NCBI RefSeq assembly: GCF_030815585.1
Contig: NZ_JAUSWY010000001.1
Location: forward strand, 1,364,001-1,428,000
Source: Arthrobacter pascens
GTDB taxonomy: Bacteria; Actinomycetota; Actinomycetes; Actinomycetales; Micrococcaceae
DNA length: 64,000 nt
Reading direction: 5' to 3'
The notes below the pieces were generated by a model. That model was not told the origin of the DNA and did no database searches. It saw only the letters and a list, made by a program, of their open reading frames with translations. Made by a program: the position numbers and the translations under genes. Of this stretch, positions 43,136-52,821 are shown in pieces; the first letter of the stretch is position 1; each line of letters begins with the position of its first letter.

Positions 43136-44725
43136 GTGTCAAAACCCGTAGTACTGCTCGCCGAAGAACTTTCGCCCGCCACAGTCGAGGCCCTCGGCCC
43201 GGACTTTGAAATCCGCCAGACCGACGGCGCCGACCGTTCCCAGCTGCTGTCTGCGATCGCCGACGTCGACGCCATCCTGGTCCGTTCCGCCACCCAGGTT
43301 GACGCCGAGGCCATCGCCGCGGCCAAGAACCTCAAGGTCATCGCCCGCGCCGGCGTTGGCCTGGACAACGTGGACATCAAGGCCGCCACGCAGGCCGGCG
43401 TGATGGTGGTCAACGCCCCGACGTCGAACATCGTCTCCGCGGCAGAGCTCACCGTGGGCCACATCCTCAGCCTGGCCCGCCACATCCCGCAGGCGAGCTC
43501 CGCCCTCAAGAACGGTGAATGGAAGCGCTCCAAGTACACCGGCATTGAACTCTTCGAGAAGAAGGTCGGCATCATCGGCCTGGGCCGGATCGGCGCACTG
43601 GTCGCTGCCCGGCTGCAGGGCTTCGATACCGAGATCCTCGCCTATGACCCCTACATCACATCGGCCCGCGCCGCCCAGCTCGGGGTCAAGCTGGTCTCCC
43701 TGGACGAACTGCTCAGCCAGTCCGACTTCGTCACCATCCACATGCCCAAGACGCCGGAAACCGTGGGCATGCTGGGCGCCGACGCCTTCACGAAGATGAA
43801 GTCCACCGCCTACGTGGTCAACGTCGCCCGCGGCGGCCTTGTGGACGAGGAAGCCCTCTACGCTGCCCTGCAGGACCGCCAGATCGCCGGCGCCGCCGTG
43901 GACGTGTTCGTCAAGGAACCCAGCACCGACCTGCCGTTCTTCGGCCTGGACAACGTGGTGGTGACCCCGCACCTGGGCGCCTCAACTGACGAGGCACAGG
44001 AAAAGGCCGGTGTCTCGGTAGCAAGGTCCGTGCGCCTGGCGCTGGCCGGCGAGCTCGTTCCCGACGCCGTCAATGTCGCCGGTGGCGTGATCGCCCCCGA
44101 CGTCCGTCCGGGCATCCCGCTGATCGAAAAGCTGGGGCGCATCTTCACCGCCCTGACCCACGCCTCCCTGACCCAGATCGACGTGGAAGTGGCCGGCGAG
44201 ATCGCCGCCCTGGACGTCAAGGTCCTGGAACTGGCGGCGCTCAAGGGCATCTTCGCTGACGTTGTCACCGAGCAGGTCTCCTACGTCAACGCCCCCGTCA
44301 TCGCCGAGCAGCGCGGCATCAACACGCGCCTGATCACGACGCCGGAAGCCGAGGACTACCGCAACGTCCTGACCATCCGGGGTGCTCTGAGCGACGGCTC
44401 CCAGATCTCCGTGGCCGGCACCCTGACAGGTCCCAAGCAGGTGGAGAAGCTGGTTGGCCTCAACGGCTACGACGTGGAGATTCCGATCAGCGAGCACCTT
44501 GTGGTGGTGGCCTACGCCGACCGCCCCGGCGTGATCGGCACGATCGGCCACATCCTGGGCATGAACAACATCAACATTGCGGGCATGCAGGTCGCACGGC
44601 AGGCCGAGGGCGGACAGGTACTGGCGCTGCTCACCATCGACAGCTCCGTTCCGCAGCAGGTCCTGGACGCCATCAAGGCCGGCATCGGGGCGGAAATGGT
44701 CCGCGAAGTGGACCTCGAGGACTAA
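43136..44725 (+). CDS. serA: D-3-phosphoglycerate dehydrogenase
   Basis: 529 residues, the long actinobacterial form. It oxidises 3-phosphoglycerate to start serine synthesis. Catalytic domain: ARAGVGLDNVD, NAD motif GIIGLGRIGALVA, NVARGGLVDE, and TPHLGAST. An intervening ASB domain (about 320-450) leads to a C-terminal ACT domain (VVAYADRPGVIGTIGHILG) for serine feedback. Start GTG 43136 is preceded by AGAGGAT. It has its own unit after the ilvC terminator. Confidence 0.96.
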   Translation: MSKPVVLLAEELSPATVEALGPDFEIRQTDGADRSQLLSAIADVDAILVRSATQVDAEAIAAAKNLKVIARAGVGLDNVDIKAATQAGVMVVNAPTSNIVSAAELTVGHILSLARHIPQASSALKNGEWKRSKYTGIELFEKKVGIIGLGRIGALVAARLQGFDTEILAYDPYITSARAAQLGVKLVSLDELLSQSDFVTIHMPKTPETVGMLGADAFTKMKSTAYVVNVARGGLVDEEALYAALQDRQIAGAAVDVFVKEPSTDLPFFGLDNVVVTPHLGASTDEAQEKAGVSVARSVRLALAGELVPDAVNVAGGVIAPDVRPGIPLIEKLGRIFTALTHASLTQIDVEVAGEIAALDVKVLELAALKGIFADVVTEQVSYVNAPVIAEQRGINTRLITTPEAEDYRNVLTIRGALSDGSQISVAGTLTGPKQVEKLVGLNGYDVEIPISEHLVVVAYADRPGVIGTIGHILGMNNINIAGMQVARQAEGGQVLALLTIDSSVPQQVLDAIKAGIGAEMVREVDLED

Positions 44726-44930
44726 CACCCCGCACCATTGTGAACTACGCGTGACTGCGTCTTAACGTCGGCCACGTATGATTGGCCGGTCTGCTTACAA
44801 TGGCTAGGTCCTGATTCAGGACACAGCCGGCAGGCCGGCCAAAACATTTTGCACACCAGGCAGGAAATCCTCCATGTCCGCCGCCCGCGGACTGCGGTGT
44901 GCGCACGCCATCCAGCTTTCAGGGAGCCCC

Positions 44931-47726
44931 ATGAACGCCGTCCAAAGGTTCATCAGAAGCAAAGTGCTGCTGCTGACCGCGGCCATCTTGATCGCAGCCA
45001 TGTGCTTGTCGGTCCTCGTCCAAGGCCAGTCGCAGGCCGCGCTCAACCGGACGGTGGATGAGAATTCACGCGGACTGTATGACGTCCTGGTGCAGGCCAA
45101 GGCCGGCTCGGGGGCGCTCATGCAGCCGGAGATTGCCAACGGCAGCGGCGGCGTCAGCTTTGACCAGCTGGAGGCCATCCGGGGCCTTTCCGAGACCTCG
45201 GTGGCGGCGCCCATCAGCCTGGTGTCGCGGGTGACGCAGAACCTGGAAGCGCCCCGGCTCGATGCCATGGACTACCTCGGCTACAACTCCGGGCTCGCAG
45301 GCACGGCCACAACCGACCAGGCGGCCGGCGCAACGGACCCCAGCAAATGGCCGGCCGCTGAATCCGTCCTGAGCGATTCGCCCAAGACTTACCGGCTTAC
45401 GGCCAGCGCCGTCAGCTCCGACGGGGTCTCTGAGCAGACGCTGTTCAAGTCGACGGCGGAAGGCAGCCTGGGCAAAGCCAAACTCGTTGAGGAGAAGGCC
45501 GCAGGCGGCAGCAGCATCCGCATTGCCCCTCCTGCCGGTGAGACCGGCATCAAGTTCCCCGCACCAGCGGGCGGGTCCGAGCACAACCTCTTCAACCTTT
45601 CGGTGTCACTGCCGCTGTCTCCTGAGGTGACAGAGTCAGTCGTCGCCGTCGATCCCGTGTCGGAGCGCGCGCTGCTCGGTTCTGCAGGCGACTTCCTGGC
45701 TCCGCTGGAAAAGGCGCCGCCCGCGGATGCCCGGAACGCCGGCGCTATTGGACGCCACTTCGAAAGCCTCTTCACCAACGGCATCAGCATGGAGGAACTG
45801 AACCAGGGACCTGACTTCCTGGGCGTCAAGCTCAAGTACTGGGCACCCCTCATGACCCAGTACCAGCAGGCGAAACGCGACGGGCAGCTGACCGCGGATT
45901 CCCAGGCCATTCCCCTGATTGTCCGTTCGGGCACGTCCCTGGACCTGAAGTACAACGTCAAGATCGAGGAGATCGACGCAGCGGGCAAGGTGGTCAAGGA
46001 AGTCGGTACAGCTTCGCGCTCCCTGGGCAAGGACTACCTGCCGTTTGTGTCCAAGGACCCCTTCGCGCTGTCATGGCCCGGTTCCACCGACCATTCCGAC
46101 CTGCTCGGCAGCGCCGGAAACTTCAACCAGGGCCTTTACACTCCGGCCACCTGGAGCACGGACTTCGCGGCCGCGCCGAAATACACCGATGGCAGCACCG
46201 CCGGGAACGGCGCCGTCGAGAAGAACGCCGTTCCCGGCGACTGGGTCACTGTCAACCGGCTTCCCGAGAAGGCCGCCAACGGCGCCCCGGTGGACCAGAC
46301 CCAGCGCGAGCCCGTGGACGAGCGGTCCTACCGCGAGGATCTGGCGACCGGAGAGAAGCTCGCGGCACCCCTGGCGATGGTCTACGGGACCTTTGACCCC
46401 AACGCCGTCGAACAGGCAGCCGGTGACGTCAACAGGCTGCCACTGGGCGGCTACGACCCCACCCCGCTGACCCTGACCAAGGACGGCGACGGCAAAGCCG
46501 TCACCGCCACTGAGCTCAAGCCCTCATTGAGCGCCACCGGGCTTGCCAGCCAGTCGGCCGGGGCCATCACGGACTTTTATGGCCTGGCTGCTGCCCGCGG
46601 CTATAAGGACAACGCCTCCGTCATCGACGCCGTTCGTGTCCGGGCGAAGGCGCCTGGCAGCTGGAAGCAGGCCCAGCCCGAAGTTGAAAAGCTCGCCGCT
46701 GAAATCCGCGATATGGGCCTGGAAGCCACCGTCGTGGCCGGCTCGGCCCGCGAGGACGCCAATATATTCGTCCCCGGCTACTCCAAGGACGACGCCGGCA
46801 AGGAATCCGCCCTGGGCACCGTCCAGCAGTCGTGGGTCAGGCAGAATGCCGCCGACGCCGTCTCCGGCTCGCTCACAGGCACCAACATCACGCTTCTCTT
46901 CCTGACGCTCTGCGGCGCCGCGCTGCTGACCGGAGCTTCCACCGTCAGTTACATCCGCAAACGCAAGCGGGAAGCCGGCACCCTGCGGGCCATGGGGTGG
47001 ACCCAGCGGCGGGTAAGGAGCTGGGTGCTTGAGGAATTCGCTGTGGGAGCGGCGCTGCTTGCTGTGGCCGGGACCGTTCTGAGCCTGCTGAGCTGGAGCC
47101 TTACCACCGTCATCGTGTCGGTCTCTGTCCTTGTCCTGTACGCGGCAGCGGCATTCTTCGCTGCACAGCAGCTGCGCCACCGGGACGAGGTGGACCAGGA
47201 ACCGCAGCACGATGAGCGGCTCATCCCCGTGGATTCACCCCTGACGTTCGCCAACCGGCAGCTCAGCACCAACAAGTTCAACACGCTGTCGCTGGCCGTC
47301 GCGGTGGGTGTGTTCGGAGCCGCGGTGGGCGGGCTGATTGCACTGCTGATCGACATCCCGCGTGCCGCCGGTGCCAGTGCGCTCAGCGGCCTGGCTGCTG
47401 CCAGTGTTGCGTTGCCCAGCATCGTCCTGGCGCTCTCGGGAGTGATTGTTGGACTCGTGCTGACCTTGGTCACCGGCCGCTTCGAGCTGAACGCCAAGCG
47501 CGAGTACCTTGGCATCCTCGAGGCCATGGGCTGGAACCCGGACATGCTCCGCCAGGTCCGGATCTTCGAGAACGCGCTCGTGGGAACCGTGGCCCTGCCA
47601 CTGGGAGTCCTGGGCGCCCTGGGCATAGGACTGCTCCTCGCCCCGTATGCCGCACTGTGGGCCGGAGTCGCCGGCCTCGTGGCTGTACTTTGCTGGATAC
47701 CGATTGCAACGAAAGTGGTCCAATGA
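44931..47726 (+). CDS. FtsX-like ABC transporter permease with large extracytoplasmic domain
   Basis: 931 residues. Helix 1 (VLLLTAAILIAAMCLSVLV) is followed by about 640 extracytoplasmic residues, then three helices beginning GTNITLLFLTLCGAALLTGAS, the conserved cytoplasmic loop KREAGTLRAMGWTQRRV, and a second three-helix FtsX core with REYLGILEAMGWNPDM. These duplicated MacB/FtsX cores belong to type VII ABC machines, which move lipoproteins, lipids or peptides or transmit signals across the membrane. AGGGAG sits four bases before ATG 44931. It overlaps the ATPase gene by four bases. The substrate is unknown. Confidence 0.85.
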   Translation: MNAVQRFIRSKVLLLTAAILIAAMCLSVLVQGQSQAALNRTVDENSRGLYDVLVQAKAGSGALMQPEIANGSGGVSFDQLEAIRGLSETSVAAPISLVSRVTQNLEAPRLDAMDYLGYNSGLAGTATTDQAAGATDPSKWPAAESVLSDSPKTYRLTASAVSSDGVSEQTLFKSTAEGSLGKAKLVEEKAAGGSSIRIAPPAGETGIKFPAPAGGSEHNLFNLSVSLPLSPEVTESVVAVDPVSERALLGSAGDFLAPLEKAPPADARNAGAIGRHFESLFTNGISMEELNQGPDFLGVKLKYWAPLMTQYQQAKRDGQLTADSQAIPLIVRSGTSLDLKYNVKIEEIDAAGKVVKEVGTASRSLGKDYLPFVSKDPFALSWPGSTDHSDLLGSAGNFNQGLYTPATWSTDFAAAPKYTDGSTAGNGAVEKNAVPGDWVTVNRLPEKAANGAPVDQTQREPVDERSYREDLATGEKLAAPLAMVYGTFDPNAVEQAAGDVNRLPLGGYDPTPLTLTKDGDGKAVTATELKPSLSATGLASQSAGAITDFYGLAAARGYKDNASVIDAVRVRAKAPGSWKQAQPEVEKLAAEIRDMGLEATVVAGSAREDANIFVPGYSKDDAGKESALGTVQQSWVRQNAADAVSGSLTGTNITLLFLTLCGAALLTGASTVSYIRKRKREAGTLRAMGWTQRRVRSWVLEEFAVGAALLAVAGTVLSLLSWSLTTVIVSVSVLVLYAAAAFFAAQQLRHRDEVDQEPQHDERLIPVDSPLTFANRQLSTNKFNTLSLAVAVGVFGAAVGGLIALLIDIPRAAGASALSGLAAASVALPSIVLALSGVIVGLVLTLVTGRFELNAKREYLGILEAMGWNPDMLRQVRIFENALVGTVALPLGVLGALGIGLLLAPYAALWAGVAGLVAVLCWIPIATKVVQ

Positions 47727-48478
47727 CAAACGAGACGAATGTTCAACGGAGCCGCCGGTCCGACTCCGGCAACGGCCCTCTCCAGACGCGCGCCAACACC
47801 ATCGTCAAGGCCGAAGACCACGGGACCCCTCTGGAGCTGACTGACATCACCATCCGCTACGGCGGCGGCAAGAACGGCGCCGAAGCCGTCAGCGTAGTGG
47901 AGGGTTTTGACCTGACCCTGCACGCGGGGGAGATGCACTGCGTTGCGGGCAGGAGCGGTTCCGGCAAGACCAGCATCCTGACAGTGGGCGCGGGACTGAC
48001 GCTGCCGACGTCGGGCCGTGTTTTCTGGGAAGGCGTTTCCCTCGAAAGCATGGGCGATGACGAGATCGCAGACCGACGCCGGGCCCTGATCGGCTACGTG
48101 GACCAGGGCGGTGCCCTGATCGACGGCATGAGCGCACTCGAGAATGTGCTCCTGCCGGCAGTGCCGGACGGCGAAGTGGAGCAGCGCCGTGACATGGCCA
48201 AGGACCTGCTGGACCTCGTGGGCCTGGGCCGCAGGATGCGCCACCGTCCTGCCCAGCTGTCCGGCGGCGAACGTCAACGCGTGGCGATTGCCCGCGCGCT
48301 GATCCTGGGTACGCGGGTCCTGGTAGTGGATGAGCCCACCGCCAGCCTCGACCGGGCCTCAGCCAACCGCATCATCAGCATCCTCAAGGACACCACCTCA
48401 GACGGGATCGCCGTGCTGGTCGCTTCACATGACCATGAACTGGTCCGCCTGAGCGATACGCTGACTGAACTGATCTAG
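47723..48478 (+). CDS. ABC transporter ATP-binding protein (LolD/MacB type)
   Basis: 251 residues. An unusually long N-terminal lead of about 35 residues precedes the ABC domain. Walker A is [10 protein letters not shown] (about residue 76), the signature is [15 protein letters not shown] (about 178), Walker B is VLVVDEP (about 200), with the D-loop and switch His in ASHDHEL. ATG 47723 overlaps the permease stop (ATGA). Together with the permease it forms a complete two-gene exporter or mechanotransmission system. Confidence 0.92.
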   Translation: MTNETNVQRSRRSDSGNGPLQTRANTIVKAEDHGTPLELTDITIRYGGGKNGAEAVSVVEGFDLTLHAGEMHCVAGRSGSGKTSILTVGAGLTLPTSGRVFWEGVSLESMGDDEIADRRRALIGYVDQGGALIDGMSALENVLLPAVPDGEVEQRRDMAKDLLDLVGLGRRMRHRPAQLSGGERQRVAIARALILGTRVLVVDEPTASLDRASANRIISILKDTTSDGIAVLVASHDHELVRLSDTLTELI

Positions 48479-48512
48479 CCTGTCCCTCCGCACCAAAGGT
48501 AACCGTCCGCTC

Positions 48513-50072
48513 GTGACTGCTTCAGAGAAAACGCCCTTCTACATCACCACGGCCATCACGTACCCCAACGGCGTGCCGCATATCGGCCACGCCTACGAGT
48601 ACATTGCCACCGACGCCATGGCGCGCTTCAAGCGGCTGGACGGCTATGACGTGATGTTCCTGACCGGCACGGACGAGCACGGCATGAAAATCGCCCAGAC
48701 GGCTGAGAAGGAAGGCATCAGCCCCAAGGAGCTGGTGGACCGAAACGCCGAGGTATACAAGGCGGCACACTCCGCCCTGGGGATCACCTACGACAGGTTC
48801 ATCAGGACCACGGACGCCGATCATTATGCCGCGTCGCAGGCCATCTGGAAGAAGATGGAAGCCAACGGCGATATCTACCTTTCAAAGTACGAGGGCTGGT
48901 ATTCCGTCAGGGACGAAGCCTTCTACGTCGAGGACGACACCGTCCTCAAGGACGACGGCCTGCGCTACTCCAAGGAGACGGACACCGAGGTGACCTGGAC
49001 GGCCGAGGAGAGCTACTTCTTCAGGCTGTCCGCCTACCGGGACCGGCTCCTGGCGCTCTATGAAGCCCAGCCTGAATTCGGCGCCCCGCAGTCACGGTTC
49101 AACGAAGTGATCAGCTTCGTCAGGCGCGGCCTGGAGGACCTGTCCATCAGCCGCACCACCTTCGACTGGGGCGTCCCTGTCCCCGGCAACGACAAGCACG
49201 TGATGTACGTCTGGGTGGACGCCTTGACCAACTACCTCACAGGGGTGGGCTATCCGGACGTCGATTCGGACGCATTCCGGAAGTTCTGGCCTGCCGACGT
49301 GCACGTCATCGGCAAGGACATCTCGCGCTTCCACGCCATCTTCTGGCCCGCCTTCCTGATGAGCGCAGGGCTGGAGCTGCCCAAGCGGATCATGATCCAC
49401 GGGTTCCTGCAGAACAACGGCGTCAAGATGTCCAAGTCTTTGGGCAACGTGGTTGCGCCGGCGGACTTCGTCGCGCAATACGGCCTGGACCAGGTTCGTT
49501 TCTTCTTCCTCCGCGAGGTCCCCTTCGGCGCTGACGGCAGCTACAACCACGAGGCCATCGTGGGACGGGCGAACTCGGACCTGGCCAACAACTTCGGAAA
49601 CCTTGCCCAGCGTTCGCTGTCCATGGTGGCCAAGAACTGCGAAGGCCTTGTTCCCGTCCCGGGCGCATTCTCGGCCGCGGACTCCGCACTCCTGGACCAG
49701 GCCAACGGGCTCCTTCGGGCGTCCAGGGCTGCCTTCGAAAAACAGGAATTCAGCCGCGCCCTCGAAGCGATCTGGGGCGTGCTGGGTGATACCAACGCCT
49801 ACTTCGCCGAGCAGGCCCCGTGGGTGCTGCGGAAGACCGACGTCGAACGCATGAACACGGTCCTGTACGTGACGCTGGAAGTGCTGCGGATTGTGGCCAT
49901 CCTCGCGCAGCCGGTCATGCCCACGGCCACCGCCGCGCTGCTGGAAACCCTCGGCCAGCCGGAAGGCGCAGCCCGCCAGTTTGCGGCCATTCCGACGCCG
50001 ATCGTCGCCGGGACGCCATTGCCTGCCCCTTCACCCGTTTTCCCCAAGTATGAGGAGCCGGCCGAGGCCTAG
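48513..50072 (+). CDS. metG: Methionyl-tRNA synthetase
   Basis: 519 residues. HIGH motif in [13 protein letters not shown] (about residue 23) and KMSKS in [10 protein letters not shown] (about 306). The connecting peptide lacks zinc-knuckle cysteines, and there is no C-terminal tRNA-binding OB domain, as in the short MetRS class of many actinobacteria. GTG 48513 is the start; it follows the ABC ATPase gene by 34 bases. Confidence 0.96.
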   Translation: MTASEKTPFYITTAITYPNGVPHIGHAYEYIATDAMARFKRLDGYDVMFLTGTDEHGMKIAQTAEKEGISPKELVDRNAEVYKAAHSALGITYDRFIRTTDADHYAASQAIWKKMEANGDIYLSKYEGWYSVRDEAFYVEDDTVLKDDGLRYSKETDTEVTWTAEESYFFRLSAYRDRLLALYEAQPEFGAPQSRFNEVISFVRRGLEDLSISRTTFDWGVPVPGNDKHVMYVWVDALTNYLTGVGYPDVDSDAFRKFWPADVHVIGKDISRFHAIFWPAFLMSAGLELPKRIMIHGFLQNNGVKMSKSLGNVVAPADFVAQYGLDQVRFFFLREVPFGADGSYNHEAIVGRANSDLANNFGNLAQRSLSMVAKNCEGLVPVPGAFSAADSALLDQANGLLRASRAAFEKQEFSRALEAIWGVLGDTNAYFAEQAPWVLRKTDVERMNTVLYVTLEVLRIVAILAQPVMPTATAALLETLGQPEGAARQFAAIPTPIVAGTPLPAPSPVFPKYEEPAEA

Positions 50073-50078
50073 CACCCG

Positions 50079-50185
50079 GGGACGCTCTCTCACCTTCTGT
50101 GGGTTTTTCCAGAACGCTCTCTCACCTTTGGACAGAAGGTGAGCGAGCGTTTGCCGTTTTCGCTCAGGAAGTGAGAGAGCGTCCC
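50079..50185. repeat. 107-bp palindromic intergenic element, family 2
   Basis: Bounded by a 15-bp perfect inverted repeat, GGGACGCTCTCTCAC (50079-50093) and GTGAGAGAGCGTCCC (50171-50185). Inside are further copies of the core in both orientations (ACGCTCTCTCACC near 50114, GGTGAGCGAGCGT near 50139) and a nested CACCTTCTG/CAGAAGGTG pair. No coding sequence. It lies between metG and leuB. Confidence 0.8.
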
Positions 50186-50238
50186 TGGCTTGATGTTCGA
50201 ATAATGAGACGGCTTGACCAGAATGTGGATGACTTGGC

Positions 50239-50244
50239 TACGCT
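50239..50244 (+). promoter_or_regulatory. -10 element, leaderless leuB
   Basis: TACGCT seven bases before ATG 50252 with only A/G residues between. Confidence 0.4.
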
Positions 50245-50251
50245 AAAAAGC

Positions 50252-51304
50252 ATGAGCGCATCCACCATCAATCTGGCTGTTATTCCCGGCGACGGCATCG
50301 GCCCCGAGGTCATCGCCGAGGCATTGAAAGTCCTGGAAAAGGCAGTGGCCGCAGAAGGCGTGGTCCTCGAGCAGACCCACTACAAGCTCGGTGCCGAGCA
50401 CTGGCTGGCCACCGGGGAGACGCTCCCGGACGAGGTACTCGCCGACCTGCGCACGAGGGACGCCATCCTCTTCGGCGCCGTGGGCGCCGCCCCCGGTGAC
50501 ACCCGCATCCCCTCCGGCATCATCGAGCGGGAGATGCTGCTTAAGCTCCGCTTCAGCCTGGACCACTACGTCAACCTGCGGCCATCCCGGCTTTTTGGGA
50601 GCGTGGGGAGTCCGCTGGCCAACCCGGGTGTCATCGATTTCATCGTGGTCCGTGAGGGGACCGAAGGCCCTTACGTCGGCAACGGCGGCACCCTGCGTGC
50701 AGGTACGCCGCATGAAGTGGCCACCGAAGTTTCGCTCAACACTGCCCACGGTGTGGAGCGTGTTGTCCGCGATGCCTTCCGCCGTGCCAGCGCCCGCGAA
50801 CGCAAGCACGTCACCCTCGTGCACAAGCACAACGTCCTGGTGTATGCAGGCCATCTGTGGAAGCGGACCGTTGAGGCCGTAGCGCAGGAATTTCCGGACG
50901 TCACGCATGACTACCTGCATGTTGACGCCGCCACTATTTTCATGGTCACCGACCCCTCCCGCTTTGACGTCATTGTCACCGACAACCTCTTCGGGGACAT
51001 CCTGACGGACCTCGCTGCTGCCATCACCGGCGGCATCGGACTGGCGGCCTCGGGCAACATCAACATGGACCGAACCGCTCCGTCCATGTTCGAACCCGTC
51101 CACGGCTCCGCTCCGGACATCGCCGGACAGCAGAAGGCCGATCCCACTGCCGCCATCCTCTCGGCAGCGCTCCTGTTGGATCACCTCGGCTACACCGAGG
51201 CGGCACGGAAGATCGAAGCTGCCGTGATTACCGACGTCGAAAACCGCAACGGCGGCGCCCGCAGCACCAGCGCCGTCGGAGATGCCATCACTGCCGCGCT
51301 TTAG
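50252..51304 (+). CDS. leuB: 3-isopropylmalate dehydrogenase
   Basis: 350 residues. It performs NAD-dependent oxidative decarboxylation of 3-isopropylmalate in leucine synthesis. Family blocks: [53 protein letters not shown], and [22 protein letters not shown] placed the start at ATG 50252 because a -10 hexamer sits seven bases upstream; the longer open frame from 50099 runs through the palindromic repeat and is not family-like. The other leucine genes are not in the window. Confidence 0.95.
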   Translation: MSASTINLAVIPGDGIGPEVIAEALKVLEKAVAAEGVVLEQTHYKLGAEHWLATGETLPDEVLADLRTRDAILFGAVGAAPGDTRIPSGIIEREMLLKLRFSLDHYVNLRPSRLFGSVGSPLANPGVIDFIVVREGTEGPYVGNGGTLRAGTPHEVATEVSLNTAHGVERVVRDAFRRASARERKHVTLVHKHNVLVYAGHLWKRTVEAVAQEFPDVTHDYLHVDAATIFMVTDPSRFDVIVTDNLFGDILTDLAAAITGGIGLAASGNINMDRTAPSMFEPVHGSAPDIAGQQKADPTAAILSAALLLDHLGYTEAARKIEAAVITDVENRNGGARSTSAVGDAITAAL

Positions 51305-51321
51305 GCAAGGCTTCGAGGCCT

Positions 51322-51358
51322 GCCGCTTGGCGCGGCGGTTCAGGCCCTGCCAAGCGGC
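51322..51358. terminator. Hairpin after leuB
   Basis: GCCGCTTGGC (51322-51331) and GCCAAGCGGC (51349-51358), a perfect 10-bp inverted repeat with a 17-base loop and no T run. Possibly the leuB terminator. Confidence 0.4.
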
Positions 51359-51440
51359 GTAAGCTAGTTTCGAATCACCAAATGCTGCCTTGTGGTCCAA
51401 CGCTGAACCACGTTCACGGGCAGCCGATCGTGGAGGAACC

Positions 51441-52553
51441 ATGACTCAGACTGCCCCTGGCGTCGAATTCAACCAGCAACTCTCGGCAACCCCGAAGTCC
51501 GCTGAAGAGCGTAATGCCATCCTGGCCAACCCGGGATTTGGCGATTACTTCACCGACAACACTGCCATCGTCGACTACAACGTGGACGCGAACGGCAACG
51601 GAGGGTGGCACAACCCCCGCGTCGAGGCGTACGGCCCGATTTCCCTGGATCCGTCAGCGGCAGTATTCCATTACGGCCAGGAAATCTTCGAAGGGCTCAA
51701 GGCGTACCGGCACGCGGACGGCTCCATCTGGACGTTCCGCCCGGAAGCCAACGCAGCCCGCCTGAACAAGTCCGCCCGCCGGCTTGCCCTTCCCGAGCTT
51801 CCGGCTGAATACTTCCTGGGCGCCATCCGTGAACTGGTTGCGGCTGATAAGGAATGGGTTCCTTCCGGTGACGGGGAGGCGCTGTACCTGCGGCCGTTCA
51901 TGATCGCCACCGAGGCGTTCCTGGGCGTCCGGGCGGCCCGCGAAGTCTCCTTCCGGGTGATCGCTTCGCCCGCCGGCAACTACTTCGGCCGGGAACTCAA
52001 GCCGGTTTCCATCTGGATCTCCCGCGAGTATGCCCGCGCCGGCAGGGGTGGCACGGGCGACGCCAAATGCGGCGGCAACTACGCGGCCTCCCTCATCGCG
52101 CAGCAGGAGGCAGAGGCCAACGGCTGCAAGCAGGTCCTCTTCCTGGACCACTTCAATGACAATGCCGTCGAAGAGCTCGGCGGCATGAACGTGTTCTTTG
52201 TGATGAAGGACGGCTCACTGGCCACGCCAGCGCTGACCGGCACCATCCTGGAAGGCATCACCCGGATGTCCGTCATCCAGGTGGCCAAGGACATGGGCCG
52301 GCAGGTCACCGAGCGAAAGATCACCCTGGATGAATGGCGCGACGGTGTGGCCTCAGGGGAGATCGCCGAAGTCTTTGCCTGCGGTACCGCAGCGGTGATT
52401 ACCCCCATCGGAGTGCTGAAGGACGCCACCGAGTTCATCGGGTCCGAGGACGCCAAGGCAGGGGAGACCACCATGGCCATCCGCGAGAAGCTGCTCGGCA
52501 TCCAGACTGGCACCGTTCCTGACACCCACGGCTGGCTGACCCGCCTGGCCTAG
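51441..52553 (+). CDS. ilvE: Branched-chain amino acid aminotransferase
   Basis: 370 residues. PLP enzyme transferring amino groups between glutamate and the branched-chain 2-oxo acids. The PLP lysine is in GDAKCGGNYAAS. FHYGQEIFEGLKAYRHADG and EVFACGTAAVITPIG are typical of the fold-type IV family. ATG 51441 has GGAGG four bases upstream. It follows leuB on the same strand but about 135 bp away across a hairpin. Confidence 0.96.
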   Translation: MTQTAPGVEFNQQLSATPKSAEERNAILANPGFGDYFTDNTAIVDYNVDANGNGGWHNPRVEAYGPISLDPSAAVFHYGQEIFEGLKAYRHADGSIWTFRPEANAARLNKSARRLALPELPAEYFLGAIRELVAADKEWVPSGDGEALYLRPFMIATEAFLGVRAAREVSFRVIASPAGNYFGRELKPVSIWISREYARAGRGGTGDAKCGGNYAASLIAQQEAEANGCKQVLFLDHFNDNAVEELGGMNVFFVMKDGSLATPALTGTILEGITRMSVIQVAKDMGRQVTERKITLDEWRDGVASGEIAEVFACGTAAVITPIGVLKDATEFIGSEDAKAGETTMAIREKLLGIQTGTVPDTHGWLTRLA

Positions 52554-52821
52554 GGCCGGTCGGGCAACGTGGCCTAAGCACAAAACGACGACGGCGGTTG
52601 GCCGGCACTCGTTGATCGCCACGCTCATAGTCGGTTGCGACCGGCGGAAGCCCCTCAGCGACGCATTTTTGGGATTGTGCTCATCCCGGTGTGAATCCAC
52701 AGACTTCGTTCTTCCGGGGCCTGCGCTACCGTCTTCCAGTGCCGGTGGGACATTGGTGAATTATGCTAAGGATACTTGCCGCAGCACCGGCACGACGAGT
52801 TGAATCTTTGGGGGGATTTAC

